The notes: generated by a model not told the origin, from the sequence alone. Counted from the stretch's first letter, positions 1 to 9,362 are shown. The stretch: DNA of 54,403 nt from Chitinophaga pinensis (GCA_945879015.1 CAMCUO010000013.1:1-54403), one strand, 5' to 3'. Numbers and translations: made by a program.

Positions 1-453
1 GTGATGTTCGGTAACCCTGAAACAACAACTGGTGGTAATGCACTTAAGTTTTATGCTTCTGTTCGTATTGATATTCGTAGAATCGGACAAATTAAAGATG
101 GCGATACAGTTGTTGGAAATCGTACTCGTGTAAAAATTGTAAAAAATAAAGTAGCACCACCTTTCCGTCAAGCTGAATTTGATATTATGTACGGAGAAGG
201 AATTTCTAAAATCGGAGAAATTGTTGATTTAGGTGTTGAACACAACATCATCAAAAAAGCAGGTTCTTGGTTTAGTTATGGTGAAACAAAATTAGGACAA
301 GGTAGAGATGCTGTTAAAGCATTATTTCAAGATAATTCAGAATTATGCGAAGAAATTGAAATGAAAATTCGTGTTGCCTTGAGCAGTTCTGCAATTGTTA
401 CTCCTGAAATGCCAGAATTAGCAGCAGCTAAAAAGGTTAATAGCGAAAATTAA
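1..453 (+). CDS. recA: RecA recombinase, C-terminal part (5' end outside window)
   Basis: RecA forms ATP-dependent filaments on single-stranded DNA, drives strand exchange and triggers LexA/SOS-type self-cleavage. The visible 150 residues start inside the core domain at [20 protein letters not shown], which is nearly invariant in RecA, and run through the C-terminal lobe ([18 protein letters not shown], then [15 protein letters not shown]). The first codon (GTG) is an internal Val, not a start; the Walker motifs lie upstream of the window. It ends with TAA at 451-453 after a short Lys/Glu/Asn tail. No other RecA-like protein fits; identity is secure and only the 5' limit is unknown. Confidence 0.97.
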   Translation: MMFGNPETTTGGNALKFYASVRIDIRRIGQIKDGDTVVGNRTRVKIVKNKVAPPFRQAEFDIMYGEGISKIGEIVDLGVEHNIIKKAGSWFSYGETKLGQGRDAVKALFQDNSELCEEIEMKIRVALSSSAIVTPEMPELAAAKKVNSEN

Positions 454-461
454 TCCCTTGC

Positions 462-491
462 ATACCTGCAGGACATGCAGGAAGTAGGTAT
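462..491. repeat. Palindromic GC-rich repeat downstream of recA
   Basis: A double hairpin: ATACCT (462-467) pairs with AGGTAT (486-491), and inside it CCTGC (465-469) pairs with GCAGG (477-481). It is GC-rich compared with its surroundings. It may act as the recA terminator or be a dispersed REP-like unit; the two are not exclusive. Confidence 0.5.
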
Positions 492-503
492 CGATTAATT
501 AAG

Positions 504-511
504 TATATTTG
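504..511 (+). promoter_or_regulatory. Putative -7 box (TATATTTG)
   Basis: Exact match to the Bacteroidota sigma-A -7 consensus TAnnTTTG, about 180 bases before the TPR lipoprotein gene. The long leader makes the assignment uncertain. Confidence 0.35.
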
Positions 512-520
512 CCCGTACAT

Positions 521-674
521 AAATGTCATCCCCAAACAATGTGTTTCATCTAGAAATACTTTGAAAGCGGGATGACATTTTTATTTACTTTTGTCAAGCA
601 ACTTATGTATTAGAAGGATTTGAAAAATCCGAACTATATGCATTAGTTGGTTGACATCCCGATTTTTTCGGGAT
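521..674. repeat. Cluster of intergenic inverted repeats
   Basis: AAATGTCATCCC (521-532) is the exact reverse complement of GGGATGACATTT (569-580), giving a 12-base-pair stem followed by T-rich sequence. A second hairpin, ATCCCGA/TCGGGAT with a T-rich loop, lies at 656-674. The GTCATCCC/GGGATGAC ends recur elsewhere in the window (for example near 32143 and 47215), which marks them as a dispersed repeat family. Confidence 0.6.
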
Positions 675-693
675 AAATACTAAAATTTAATTT

Positions 694-1716
694 ATGAAGA
701 TTAAAGCCCTATTATTTATTTCTGTTTTTGCAGGATTTATTCTAGTTTCCTCATGTGGAAACGAAACAACTTCTTCTGAGACAACAACTAGCGATTCATT
801 AAAACCAAATGTTTCTGAAGAATTGAAAAAATTAAACGAACAAATTGCGGCCGATCCTAAAAATGCCGACTTATATCACAGCCGTGCAAAGTATTATTTG
901 AACGAAAGTAATTTTGAAGCTGGATTTGAAGACATGCGCCAAGTAATGACCATTGATAGTTTCAAAGCAGAATATTTTATTACACTTTCTGATTTATATT
1001 TTGTAACAAATCAAACTGGAAATTCAAAAGCATCCTTAGAAAAATGTTTAACCTTAGACGATAAAAATATTGATGCTATGATGAAATTAGCAGAACTTTA
1101 TTTTTATGTTAAAAAGCACGACAAATGTTTTGAATATCTGAACATGGCATTAAAAATAGATAAGTATAATTCAAAAGCCTATTTTATGAAAGGAATGAAT
1201 TATAAAGAATTAAAAGATACTGTAAAAGCAATTTCAAGTATGCAGACAGCAGTAGAGCAGGATCAAACCTATTTTAATGCGTATGTTCAGTTAGGACTTT
1301 TAAATGCAGCTCAAAAAAATCCGATAGCAATTAACTATTATAAAAATGCTTTGAAAATAAAGCCTAACAGTCCGGAAGTTTGGTATGCCGTTGGTAAATT
1401 TTATCAAGATGTAGAAGATTGGGACAAAGCAGTTGAAACATACAATGCTCTATTGGAAATAGATCCAAAAAATAAAAATGCAAACTATAATTTGGGTGGA
1501 ATATTTATGGTTGGAAAAAAAGACTACAAAAAATCTTTAGAATATTTCACAAAAGCATTAACGATTGATGCTGCTTATATTGATGCATATTATGGAAGAG
1601 GAGTTTGTTACCAATCTATGGGAGATAAAAAAAATGCAGTTGTTGATTTTAAAGCTTGCTTAACGATTAATCCTAAGTACGAATCTGCAATTAAGGCTTT
1701 GGAGGGGATAAATTAA
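694..1716 (+). CDS. TPR-repeat lipoprotein
   Basis: A 340-residue exported protein. Residues 1-21 are a lipoprotein signal peptide ending in the lipobox LVSSC, so the mature protein should be lipid-anchored at Cys21. A Ser/Thr/Glu-rich linker follows. From about residue 45 to the end the chain is a series of tetratricopeptide repeats, visible as recurrent pieces such as AYFMKGMNYKELKD, VWYAVGKFYQDVEDWDKAVE and AYYGRGVCYQSMGDKKNAV. TPR arrays bind other proteins, so this is probably an envelope scaffold or assembly factor; the partner cannot be read from the sequence. It is a single gene, convergent with the next one: its stop (1714-1716) overlaps the end of the minus-strand gene by four bases. 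Specific function unknown. Confidence 0.88.
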   Translation: MKIKALLFISVFAGFILVSSCGNETTSSETTTSDSLKPNVSEELKKLNEQIAADPKNADLYHSRAKYYLNESNFEAGFEDMRQVMTIDSFKAEYFITLSDLYFVTNQTGNSKASLEKCLTLDDKNIDAMMKLAELYFYVKKHDKCFEYLNMALKIDKYNSKAYFMKGMNYKELKDTVKAISSMQTAVEQDQTYFNAYVQLGLLNAAQKNPIAINYYKNALKIKPNSPEVWYAVGKFYQDVEDWDKAVETYNALLEIDPKNKNANYNLGGIFMVGKKDYKKSLEYFTKALTIDAAYIDAYYGRGVCYQSMGDKKNAVVDFKACLTINPKYESAIKALEGIN

Positions 1717-4700
1717 AATTTCACTTTCTTAGAAATCATTTTCTTGCCATTAAAAGCTTTTATCAAATAAATTCCTTCAGCAATTTTATCTGTCGGGATT
1801 AGTATTTCGGAATTTTTTCCTAAAGTATTTTCTATGCTAGAATAGATTTTTCTTCCCATCAAATCATAAAGCTCAACTGTAATTTTACAATCAGCATTGC
1901 AATTGAGATAAACTACGAATTGATTTTGTGATTCAGTATAATGAGCAGAGATTATTTCAAAATCATTTTCATTTTTTTCAACTGAAACAATTTTACTGTA
2001 GGAATAATTACCATTATAATCAGTCTGTTTCAGGCGATAATAAGATACATTCGTAAGTGGAGAACCATCAACAGTTGAATAATTTAAAGTGCTAGTACTA
2101 TTCCCAGCTCCGTCAATAATATTTACCTCATTAAAAAATATTCCATCTGCCGAACGCTCAATCGTAAAATAATCATTGTTAGTTTCTGATGCAGTGCTCC
2201 ATTTTAAATCAACTGTATTTCCTGCCTGTCCGGTAGGCAGATCGGAATTGTAGTTTGCAGTAAAAGAGAGAAGTTCAATAGGTAAAGGATTTACGCCTGC
2301 TAAATAAGAAGCTAATGTAAACGGACTAAATGATGTAACCAGTGCACTTGAAATAACTGTTCCTGTTACGGTTGTTCCAGTTGTTCCACCATTTCCATGA
2401 TCCTTCCACATACTTCCATTCCAACGCGCAACAGCTAAATCTGGAAGAGAACTTACTCCGCAACTATATGTAGCCCAACTCAAAGTTACATTTGCATTTA
2501 CTGCTCCAGCTCTGTTTAACATCCAATATTCACATCTGCCAATATCATCAAGTGCAGCATCTTTCAAAGTAACATCATAAGGAACTCCATCTGGGTCGGC
2601 ATGAATATATTCTGCTGTAAATGTTTCTGAACCAGATAAACTTGTAACAGAAATCGGACGATAGACATTGTCTTTTCCAACAGGGAAAATAAAATCCGTA
2701 CTTCCGGTTTTAGTTAATGGTCCATTTACAAAACTTATATTAGACGGCCCAGAAGCCACAGAGCCAGCACTCATATTTAAAATATTTGTAGCCGTAGTAG
2801 TTAATATTCCATTCAAGAAAGTGAGAGTTGCTAAAGTAGTAATTGGTTTGAATAAACTAATTCCTGCTGCATTTGAATTATTCAATCGTAAATTATAAAA
2901 AGTGGTTGTACCGGAACCTGCAATACTTTGAGCATTTGCAGAACGAAAATCTGTTAATCCATTTGTTGCAGTGAATGTTCCATTATTAGTAGTATTTCCT
3001 TTTATAGATAAATGACTCAATGCATTATTCATAGTAACTATTCCTGCCCCGAAAGTGCTTGTAATAAAAAAATTATTACAAATTGCACCATTAGGAAATA
3101 AAGCTGGTGAAGCACCAATAATTGGATCATTTGCAACATTGTCTACAGTAACATTTGAAAGTGAATCAGGCACTTTATAATTTTGCCAGTTGTTACAATC
3201 AAACCAATCGGTATTTAAACCTCCTGTCCAGTAGCCGCTACTAAATCCTCCAGCATTTATTACAAAGGTCTGTGGTAATTCATAATCGAGTCCAGCAGCT
3301 AAATAGGTTGCGCAAGTTGAAAATCCTGTCCAATTGGTGCTAGAATTTAATCTGTCTATCCAATCTTTTTGTGTTGCAGCAGTTGTTAATCCAGTATATT
3401 TAATATGATTAGTTGCAATGCCTGGAAGAATACTGAAACATTTTAGAGATAAAGGCAAATCACCTCTTTGGGTTGAAGCACCATTGCATGTCCAAGCCGA
3501 ATAAGTATTAATTCCAAACATTAATAATCCTCCAGTGTATGTTGCATCATGCCCAGCAGATGTATTTTTATTCCAAGTTCCACCTTGCATGATATAAATC
3601 TGTTCATCAACAGAGTTCATATTAAAAGTTCCATAACCTGTGTTTGGATAAGTAACTGTCCAGTTTGCATCGGGCTGCACCATTGTAAAAATGCTTTCAT
3701 CAATTACACGTAAAGTAATAATGGTTCCTTTTGGAATTGTGGATGTAGTTCTTGTTAAACGAATGACACCTTCAGTATTTCCCCAAGTATTGCTTCCACA
3801 ATTCAATCTTTCAAAACCGTTATCGGTCAAGTCAATTGTAGTGCCCACAAGTATATCTTCAAAACTCACAAAACTAATTTCATCTTCAGTCACAGTAACA
3901 CTTCCTGAACAACCGTTCATATTTGAACACAAACCTACAATTGCAATATCGCCCACATTAAAAACAGTTGCAGGAGTTGTAACCGTTCCGCTACATGTAA
4001 CATTAACTGTTGTTGCTCCGCCACCAGCATTTGAAATAGTTTCACCATTATAAGTTCCAGCGACCAATCCAGCTTTTAATCGAACATAAATTGGAGTTGA
4101 AGCTAAAGTAGAAGTTGCATAAGGAACAGAAACGCTTGCAAGAAAAGTTGTATTGTCGGTTGATACTTCATAATTAGTAGAGCCAGTAATGGTAATATTT
4201 CCAGGTGCTCCTGTTAGACTGTTGCCACTTAAATTATAAGATTGAGATGTAGAAGGGCCGGAACCTTGAACGTATGTAAATCCTGTTAAGGTGGAAGTTG
4301 AAAGACTTAAAGATGGCCCAATAGGAATAACTGTACCGTTAAGTGTAAAGTCATCAAGTCTAAATGTACCTGTTCCTGAGGCGCCAGATAACGACATTAT
4401 TACTGTTATTGTACCAGTTTGATTATTAACAGGACTTCCTACAGCAGTTGTGCCAATTGCAGCTCCTGTTGTTGGAACAGTTCCAGAGCCAACGCTAATT
4501 CCATTGATGGTCATTGACCAATTTTGCGCTCCGGTCGTACTTCTTTGTCTCCAAAAATCAAAAGAAGTTATAGTTGCTTGAAATCCTGCAGCAACATTAA
4601 AGGTCAACGTAATTGTTGGTGTTCCAGAAGAATTAATTAAGGCGATTGCTTGTCCAGACGACCCTGCAAAGCTAGTCCAGACAGAATTACTATTACTCCA

Positions 4701-4865
4701 AGATGAAGTATTTAAATTTGCATCTAAAGTTGTTGGCGCAACAGTATAGGGATGAGTAGAGATTGTTGTAGTTCCAAAATTGTGCAAATAAATTTGGGAA
4801 ACACTTTTTTGAGTGAATAAACTTATAGCAAACAATAAAATAATATGTAGCCCTTTTAATCTCAT
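1713..4865 (-). CDS. Large secreted protein with T9SS type A sorting domain
   Basis: A 1050-residue secreted protein. Residues 1-23 are a Sec signal peptide ending ...SVSQ. Next come a beta-rich region resembling a carbohydrate-binding fold (to about 180), a Ser/Thr-rich Ig-like module around GFTYVQGSGPSTSQSYN (about 190-295), and a domain beginning VFNVGDIAIVGLCS (about 300-540), as seen in large Bacteroidota surface proteins. A module containing LPIELLSFTANYN and ETNNDYFTIERS lies near 865-960. The last 75 or so residues (GRKIYSS to KKMISKKVKF) are a type A T9SS sorting domain, so it should cross the outer membrane by T9SS and be released or attached to the surface. A palindromic repeat inserted in frame adds SDLPTGQAG near residue 880. 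No catalytic motif is recognised. Confidence 0.85.
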   Translation of the reverse strand: MRLKGLHIILLFAISLFTQKSVSQIYLHNFGTTTISTHPYTVAPTTLDANLNTSSWSNSNSVWTSFAGSSGQAIALINSSGTPTITLTFNVAAGFQATITSFDFWRQRSTTGAQNWSMTINGISVGSGTVPTTGAAIGTTAVGSPVNNQTGTITVIMSLSGASGTGTFRLDDFTLNGTVIPIGPSLSLSTSTLTGFTYVQGSGPSTSQSYNLSGNSLTGAPGNITITGSTNYEVSTDNTTFLASVSVPYATSTLASTPIYVRLKAGLVAGTYNGETISNAGGGATTVNVTCSGTVTTPATVFNVGDIAIVGLCSNMNGCSGSVTVTEDEISFVSFEDILVGTTIDLTDNGFERLNCGSNTWGNTEGVIRLTRTTSTIPKGTIITLRVIDESIFTMVQPDANWTVTYPNTGYGTFNMNSVDEQIYIMQGGTWNKNTSAGHDATYTGGLLMFGINTYSAWTCNGASTQRGDLPLSLKCFSILPGIATNHIKYTGLTTAATQKDWIDRLNSSTNWTGFSTCATYLAAGLDYELPQTFVINAGGFSSGYWTGGLNTDWFDCNNWQNYKVPDSLSNVTVDNVANDPIIGASPALFPNGAICNNFFITSTFGAGIVTMNNALSHLSIKGNTTNNGTFTATNGLTDFRSANAQSIAGSGTTTFYNLRLNNSNAAGISLFKPITTLATLTFLNGILTTTATNILNMSAGSVASGPSNISFVNGPLTKTGSTDFIFPVGKDNVYRPISVTSLSGSETFTAEYIHADPDGVPYDVTLKDAALDDIGRCEYWMLNRAGAVNANVTLSWATYSCGVSSLPDLAVARWNGSMWKDHGNGGTTGTTVTGTVISSALVTSFSPFTLASYLAGVNPLPIELLSFTANYNSDLPTGQAGNTVDLKWSTASETNNDYFTIERSADGIFFNEVNIIDGAGNSTSTLNYSTVDGSPLTNVSYYRLKQTDYNGNYSYSKIVSVEKNENDFEIISAHYTESQNQFVVYLNCNADCKITVELYDLMGRKIYSSIENTLGKNSEILIPTDKIAEGIYLIKAFNGKKMISKKVKF
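2221..2240. repeat. In-frame palindromic repeat (LPTGQAG unit)
   Basis: A GC-rich palindrome with arms CTGCCT (2222-2227) and AGGCAG (2235-2240). It lies inside the type A T9SS gene and encodes LPTGQAG on the minus strand. It interrupts an otherwise conserved stretch between FTANYN and TVDLKWSTASETNN. From memory, the same heptapeptide recurs in unrelated proteins of some Bacteroidota genomes. Confidence 0.75.
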
Positions 4866-4954
4866 TCTAATAACAATAATTATTATCAGTGGCTTCGGAC
4901 GATTGTAAATAGATTACAATTCCTCAAGGGTGTTCACGGAAGAGTTTTGTTAAG

Positions 4955-4962
4955 CAAATATA
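4955..4962 (-). promoter_or_regulatory. Putative -7 box (TATATTTG) for the type A T9SS gene
   Basis: Exact TAnnTTTG match on the minus strand, about 90 bases upstream of the ATG at 4865. Confidence 0.45.
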
Positions 4963-5124
4963 TTCTATTTATTAGTCCTCGATATTAAGAGAATTTTATA
5001 AAAATGTTAATTGCCTAATATGTTGATTCAAAAATAGATAGAAAGGTTGCAATGTGCAAGTATATGGGTAGATTAATTATCAACAAATTGTTAAAATTTA
5101 TAGCCTTCCATTTGTCCCAATTTG

Positions 5125-5132
5125 TATCTTTA
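5125..5132 (+). promoter_or_regulatory. Putative -7 box (TATCTTTA) of guaA
   Basis: Seven of eight bases agree with TAnnTTTG up to the last base. It ends only five bases before the guaA ATG (5138), so the transcript would start at or very near the start codon, implying a leaderless or almost leaderless mRNA. Confidence 0.45.
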
Positions 5133-5137
5133 CGCTC

Positions 5138-6667
5138 ATGCAAGAAACGATTTTAATATTAGACTTTGGTTCCCAATATACACAGCTGATTGCTCGAAGA
5201 GTGCGCGAATTAAATGTGTATTGCGAAATCCACCCCTACAATAAAATTCCTGAAATTTCAAAAGATATAAAAGGTGTGATTCTTTCTGGAAGTCCGTTTT
5301 CTGTAAGAGCAACAGATGCACCAAATCCATCATTAGATGCTTTTAAAAATAAACTTCCATTATTAGGTGTTTGCTACGGAGCGCAGTTGATGGCGCATAA
5401 ATTTGGCGGAGAAGTACAGGCATCTGAGCATCGCGAATACGGAAGAGCGAATCTCTCTTTTGTAAAAGAAGACAATCAACTGTTTAAAGGAGTAAGTAAC
5501 AATTCACAAGTCTGGATGAGTCACGCTGATACAATTACTAAAATACCAGATAACTACGAAATTATTTCAAGTACAAAAGATGTGAAGTTTGCAGGCTATC
5601 AAGTAAAAGGTGAACAAACATTCGGAATTCAGTTTCATCCTGAAGTGTATCATTCAACAGAAGGTGCCATATTACTGAGAAATTTTGTAGTAGATATTTG
5701 TGGCTGTAAACAAAATTGGACGCCAGACTCATTTGTTGAAACAACTGTTGCAGATTTGAAGCAAAAAATTGGAAATGATAAAGTAGTGCTTGGTTTGAGC
5801 GGTGGAGTTGATTCGAGCGTAGCTGCCGTTTTGTTGCACAAAGCAATAGGAAAAAACTTGTATTGCATTTTTGTTGACAATGGTTTGCTTCGTAAAAACG
5901 AATTTGAAAGTGTGTTGGAATCATATAAACATATGGGCTTAAATGTAAAAGGTGTAAATGCAAAAGACCTTTTTTATACTGCATTAGCTAGAGTTACAGA
6001 TCCTGAATTAAAACGAAAAGCCATTGGTAAAGTGTTTATTGATGTGTTTGATATAGAATCAAAACGTATTGAAGATGTAAAATGGTTGGCACAAGGAACT
6101 ATTTATCCGGATGTTATTGAATCCATTTCTGTAAAAGGACCATCAGCTACAATTAAGTCGCATCACAATGTTGGTGGATTACCTGCATATATGAAATTAC
6201 AAGTTGTAGAGCCATTAAAAGCATTGTTTAAAGATGAAGTGCGTAGAGTAGGGAAGACCTTAAACATCGATGAAGCTATTTTAAATCGTCATCCTTTTCC
6301 TGGTCCAGGCTTAGCAATACGCATACTTGGCGATATTACTTTAGAAAAGGTACGGATTTTGCAAGAAGTAGATGCCATCTTTATCGATAATCTAAAATCA
6401 TCAGGTTTATATAAAGAAGTGTGGCAAGCTGGAGCAATCTTTTTGCCAGTTCAATCTGTAGGTGTAATGGGCGATGAACGTACTTACGAAAATGCAGTAG
6501 CTTTGAGAGCTGTTACAAGTACCGATGGAATGACTGCTGATTGGTGTCATTTACCTTATGAGTTTTTAGGAAAAGTATCGAACGAAATTATTAATAAAGT
6601 AAAAGGAATAAATAGAGTGGTTTACGATATTAGTTCAAAGCCACCTGCTACAATTGAATGGGAATAA
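5138..6667 (+). CDS. guaA: GMP synthase (glutamine-hydrolysing)
   Basis: Cytosolic enzyme that converts XMP, ATP and glutamine to GMP, the last step of guanine nucleotide synthesis. The 509 residues match the usual length. Residues 1-190 form a class I glutamine amidotransferase: nucleophile Cys79 in LGVCYGAQ, with catalytic His167 and Glu169 in IQFHPEV. Residues 205-390 form the ATP-pyrophosphatase domain with the P-loop SGGVDSS (221-227). The C-terminal dimerisation domain carries [17 protein letters not shown] and ends PPATIEWE. The start ATG follows a near-consensus -7 box by five bases. The next gene begins within or just after its 3' end, suggesting co-transcription. The preceding enzyme, guaB, is separate, at 18289. 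Confidence 0.98.
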   Translation: MQETILILDFGSQYTQLIARRVRELNVYCEIHPYNKIPEISKDIKGVILSGSPFSVRATDAPNPSLDAFKNKLPLLGVCYGAQLMAHKFGGEVQASEHREYGRANLSFVKEDNQLFKGVSNNSQVWMSHADTITKIPDNYEIISSTKDVKFAGYQVKGEQTFGIQFHPEVYHSTEGAILLRNFVVDICGCKQNWTPDSFVETTVADLKQKIGNDKVVLGLSGGVDSSVAAVLLHKAIGKNLYCIFVDNGLLRKNEFESVLESYKHMGLNVKGVNAKDLFYTALARVTDPELKRKAIGKVFIDVFDIESKRIEDVKWLAQGTIYPDVIESISVKGPSATIKSHHNVGGLPAYMKLQVVEPLKALFKDEVRRVGKTLNIDEAILNRHPFPGPGLAIRILGDITLEKVRILQEVDAIFIDNLKSSGLYKEVWQAGAIFLPVQSVGVMGDERTYENAVALRAVTSTDGMTADWCHLPYEFLGKVSNEIINKVKGINRVVYDISSKPPATIEWE

Positions 6668-6689
6668 AACAATTTGGAAATTTTGTAAT

Positions 6690-8402
6690 TTGAAAATTTG
6701 GAAATTAAATAGTACACTTTTTTTGTCTATTGGCATTTGTCTACTGTCGACTGTTTCATCGTACTCCCAAGAAAAAGAATCAACAGATATTCATAAACCT
6801 CGCAGCTCCGCAACTATAAATGGAGTAAAATATTATTTGCATACAGTTGAAAAAGGACAAACTCTTTTTGCTATTGCTAAGTTTTATCAAATAGATGTTA
6901 ATGATGTGGTGATTGATAATCCAGAAGCAATTGATGGAATAAAGCCTGGACAAATTTTGAAAATGCAGATCAAGAAAAAAAATCCTGCTGAACTTTCTGC
7001 AATCGATACGGCAAGTTTTATAACTCACAAAGTTGATAAATCTCAAACTTTATATTCTATAAGCAAACACTACGGAGTTTCTATAGAAAAAATAAAAGCA
7101 TTGAATCCTGAATTATCCGAAGGCCTAAAAGCAAATCAATTATTAAAAATTCCTTCGATTATTAAAAAAACAGAAACAGTTAAAGCAAAAACAATAACTA
7201 CTACCAATTCAACTACAACCACTCAAACGCCAACAACAGCAGATGTAAAATCCGAGGCAGCTGATAGGTCGTCGCTTGGATATAATAATTACAAGGGAGA
7301 AAAAAAGAATGAATACAATATTGCGTTCTTTTTACCTTTTCATGCAGATGAAGCAAATTCTATCGACTTAGATAAAATAATTAGTGGTGACGCTCAGTTT
7401 TCAAACAAAACAAGTGTCGCACTTCAATTTTATGAAGGTGCAATGATGGCAATCGATTCATTGAAAAAATTAAATCTACATGCTAAAATATTTGTTTATG
7501 ATGTGGACGATAAAGATTCTTTAGCGATTGAAAATATTTTAAAGAAACCAGAATTAGCCGATATGAACCTAATGATTGGTCCGCTTTACGGTTCCGGTTT
7601 TATTCCGGTGGCCAATTTTGCAAAAGAACATTCTATCGCAATTGTTTCTCCGTTTACACAGATTAACAAAATTTTATTTGCCAATCCTTATGTCTCAAAA
7701 GTTTCTCCATCAGTAACTATGCAAGTAGAACAGATGGCTCATTTTGTTGTCGACTCTTTTAAAACTCAAAATATTATTTTAGTAAATAATTCTAATCCTA
7801 AAGAAATTTCATTTTTTAATACATTCAAAAATTCAGCGAATGCTGATTTAATAAAAACGGGAATGACAGTTGCGGATTCGGTTCGAATTGGTTTTGGTTT
7901 GGGGAATACACAAAGTATGTTGAGCACAACTAAAGTGAATGTAATTGTATTGCCTTCAAATAATCAGTCGTATGTAACAGAATTTATTTCCAGTATGAAT
8001 ACATTAAAAGATAAATATAAAATTGTTTTATTCGGACTGCAAAATTGGATGAACTATGATAATTTGGATTTTGATTATTTGAATAATTTATCCCTTCATA
8101 TTCCATCAAATACATTTGTTGATTATCAAAATCCTTCCACAATTAATTTTGTAAAAAATTACCGATTGAAATACAAAACAGATCCTGAGATTTATGTTTT
8201 TCAAGGATTTGATATTTCTTATTCTTTCATTTCTCTATTGCAAAAAGAAGGAACAGGGTTTTTGAAAAATCTTGGTGAAAATAAATTTCAAGGATTTGGA
8301 AGTAATTATTGCTTCTCGCAATTTCCTGCTGATAGCGGATTTGAGAATAAATTTGTATATATTTTAAAGTACAAGGATTACCAATTATTAAAAGCAAATT
8401 AG
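6690..8402 (+). CDS. LysM-domain protein with periplasmic-binding-protein-like domain
   Basis: An exported protein of about 570 residues. After a signal peptide ending SSYSQ come two LysM domains (HTVEKGQTLFAIAKFYQ and HKVDKSQTLYSISKHYG), which bind peptidoglycan glycan chains. A Thr-rich linker follows, then a type I periplasmic-binding-like fold starting YNIAFFLPFHADEAN and containing LQFYEGAMMAIDSL and MIGPLYGSGFIPVA, as in branched-chain amino-acid receptors and LpoA. A wall-bound receptor or regulator of peptidoglycan synthesis is likely; the ligand is unknown. There is no ATG in frame. I chose TTG at 6690, which gives a good signal peptide (MKIWKLNSTLFLSIG). TTG at 6654, overlapping guaA, is the alternative. 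hemF follows three bases after the stop, so guaA, this gene and hemF may be one transcript. The first 100 bases look repeat-derived. Confidence 0.85.
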   Translation: MKIWKLNSTLFLSIGICLLSTVSSYSQEKESTDIHKPRSSATINGVKYYLHTVEKGQTLFAIAKFYQIDVNDVVIDNPEAIDGIKPGQILKMQIKKKNPAELSAIDTASFITHKVDKSQTLYSISKHYGVSIEKIKALNPELSEGLKANQLLKIPSIIKKTETVKAKTITTTNSTTTTQTPTTADVKSEAADRSSLGYNNYKGEKKNEYNIAFFLPFHADEANSIDLDKIISGDAQFSNKTSVALQFYEGAMMAIDSLKKLNLHAKIFVYDVDDKDSLAIENILKKPELADMNLMIGPLYGSGFIPVANFAKEHSIAIVSPFTQINKILFANPYVSKVSPSVTMQVEQMAHFVVDSFKTQNIILVNNSNPKEISFFNTFKNSANADLIKTGMTVADSVRIGFGLGNTQSMLSTTKVNVIVLPSNNQSYVTEFISSMNTLKDKYKIVLFGLQNWMNYDNLDFDYLNNLSLHIPSNTFVDYQNPSTINFVKNYRLKYKTDPEIYVFQGFDISYSFISLLQKEGTGFLKNLGENKFQGFGSNYCFSQFPADSGFENKFVYILKYKDYQLLKAN

Positions 8403-8405
8403 TTT

Positions 8406-9317
8406 ATGCTTGCCAAAGAACAGATTTCAGAAGCATTTAAGTTGTTGCAAGATAGGATTTGCAAAGCATTAGAAAATGAAGACGGAAGTGGAAAATTTAA
8501 AGAAGATAATTGGAAACGCGAAGAAGGTGGTGGCGGAAGAACAAGAATTATTCAAGATGGAAATGTTATAGAAAAAGGAGGAGTGCTTTATTCTGCAGTA
8601 CACGGACCAATCCCTGATTTTCTAAAAAATAATATTGAGCCAACAACTAACAACGAACAACCAACAACTACCTTTTACGCAACTGGTGTTTCCATTGTAA
8701 TTCATCCAAGCAATCCAATGGTTCCTATTATTCATATGAATGTTCGTTATTTCGAAATGAGTAATGGCGTTTGGTGGTTTGGTGGTGGCATTGATTTAAC
8801 TCCTCATTATGTTGATGAAGAAGATGCTAAATTTTTTCATTCTGCATTAAAACAATCCTGCGATAAACACAATCCGAATTATTATAAAGAGTTTAAAAAG
8901 TGGGCAGACGATTATTTTTTTATTAAACATAGAAATGAAACTCGTGGAGTAGGAGGAATATTTTTTGATAAATTAACTCAAACGGATTCAGTTACTAAAG
9001 AACAGCTTTTTGATTTTGTGATAGAAGTAGGAAATACATTTGCTCCAACCTACACGAAATTGATGAATAAAAACAAATCAAAATCCTTTGACGAAAACAA
9101 CAAACAATGGCAACTACTGAGAAGAGGACGTTATGTTGAATTTAATTTGATTTATGATTTAGGAACAAAATTCGGCTTAGAAAGCAATGGAAGAGTTGAA
9201 TCCATCTTAATGAGTTTACCTAAAATGGCTGGTTGGGAATATGATTATTCTCCAAAGCCCAATAGTTCAGAAGAAAAAACACTTTCTTTTCTAAAAAAGG
9301 GCATTTCCTGGTCCTAA
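8406..9317 (+). CDS. hemF: Oxygen-dependent coproporphyrinogen III oxidase
   Basis: Cytosolic HemF decarboxylates two propionates of coproporphyrinogen III with O2, giving protoporphyrinogen IX for heme synthesis. The 303 residues match the family (about 300). Diagnostic stretches are GGGGRTRIIQDG near 40, GVSIVIHPSNP and IHMNVRYFE near 95-115, WWFGGGIDLTPHYVDEEDAK near 125-145, and the C-terminal LLRRGRYVEFNLIYDLGTKFGL and ESILMSLPKMAGWEYDY. Its presence implies aerobic life. Between the first block and GVSIVIHP there is a low-complexity PTTNNEQPTTT stretch coded by AAC/CAA repeats (about 8640-8672), possibly a repeat insertion in a variable loop. The ATG lies three bases after the preceding stop. 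Confidence 0.96.
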   Translation: MLAKEQISEAFKLLQDRICKALENEDGSGKFKEDNWKREEGGGGRTRIIQDGNVIEKGGVLYSAVHGPIPDFLKNNIEPTTNNEQPTTTFYATGVSIVIHPSNPMVPIIHMNVRYFEMSNGVWWFGGGIDLTPHYVDEEDAKFFHSALKQSCDKHNPNYYKEFKKWADDYFFIKHRNETRGVGGIFFDKLTQTDSVTKEQLFDFVIEVGNTFAPTYTKLMNKNKSKSFDENNKQWQLLRRGRYVEFNLIYDLGTKFGLESNGRVESILMSLPKMAGWEYDYSPKPNSSEEKTLSFLKKGISWS

Positions 9318-9344
9318 TAGCTCTCCTGAATAATACATTACTAT

Positions 9345-9362
9345 AAAAGGTTACGCCTTTTT
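9345..9362 (+). terminator. Terminator hairpin after hemF
   Basis: AAAAGG (9345-9350) pairs with CCTTTT after a five-base loop and leads into a T-run. Short stem, 28 bases after the hemF stop. Confidence 0.55.

Noticed and set aside
3691..4053. A 120-codon plus-strand frame opposite the large type A T9SS protein
   Set aside because: Val/Pro/Ser-rich shadow of Thr-rich codons on the opposite strand; no start context or domain.
5562..5984. A 140-codon minus-strand frame opposite guaA
   Set aside because: Shadow of the well-conserved guaA frame; composition is not protein-like.
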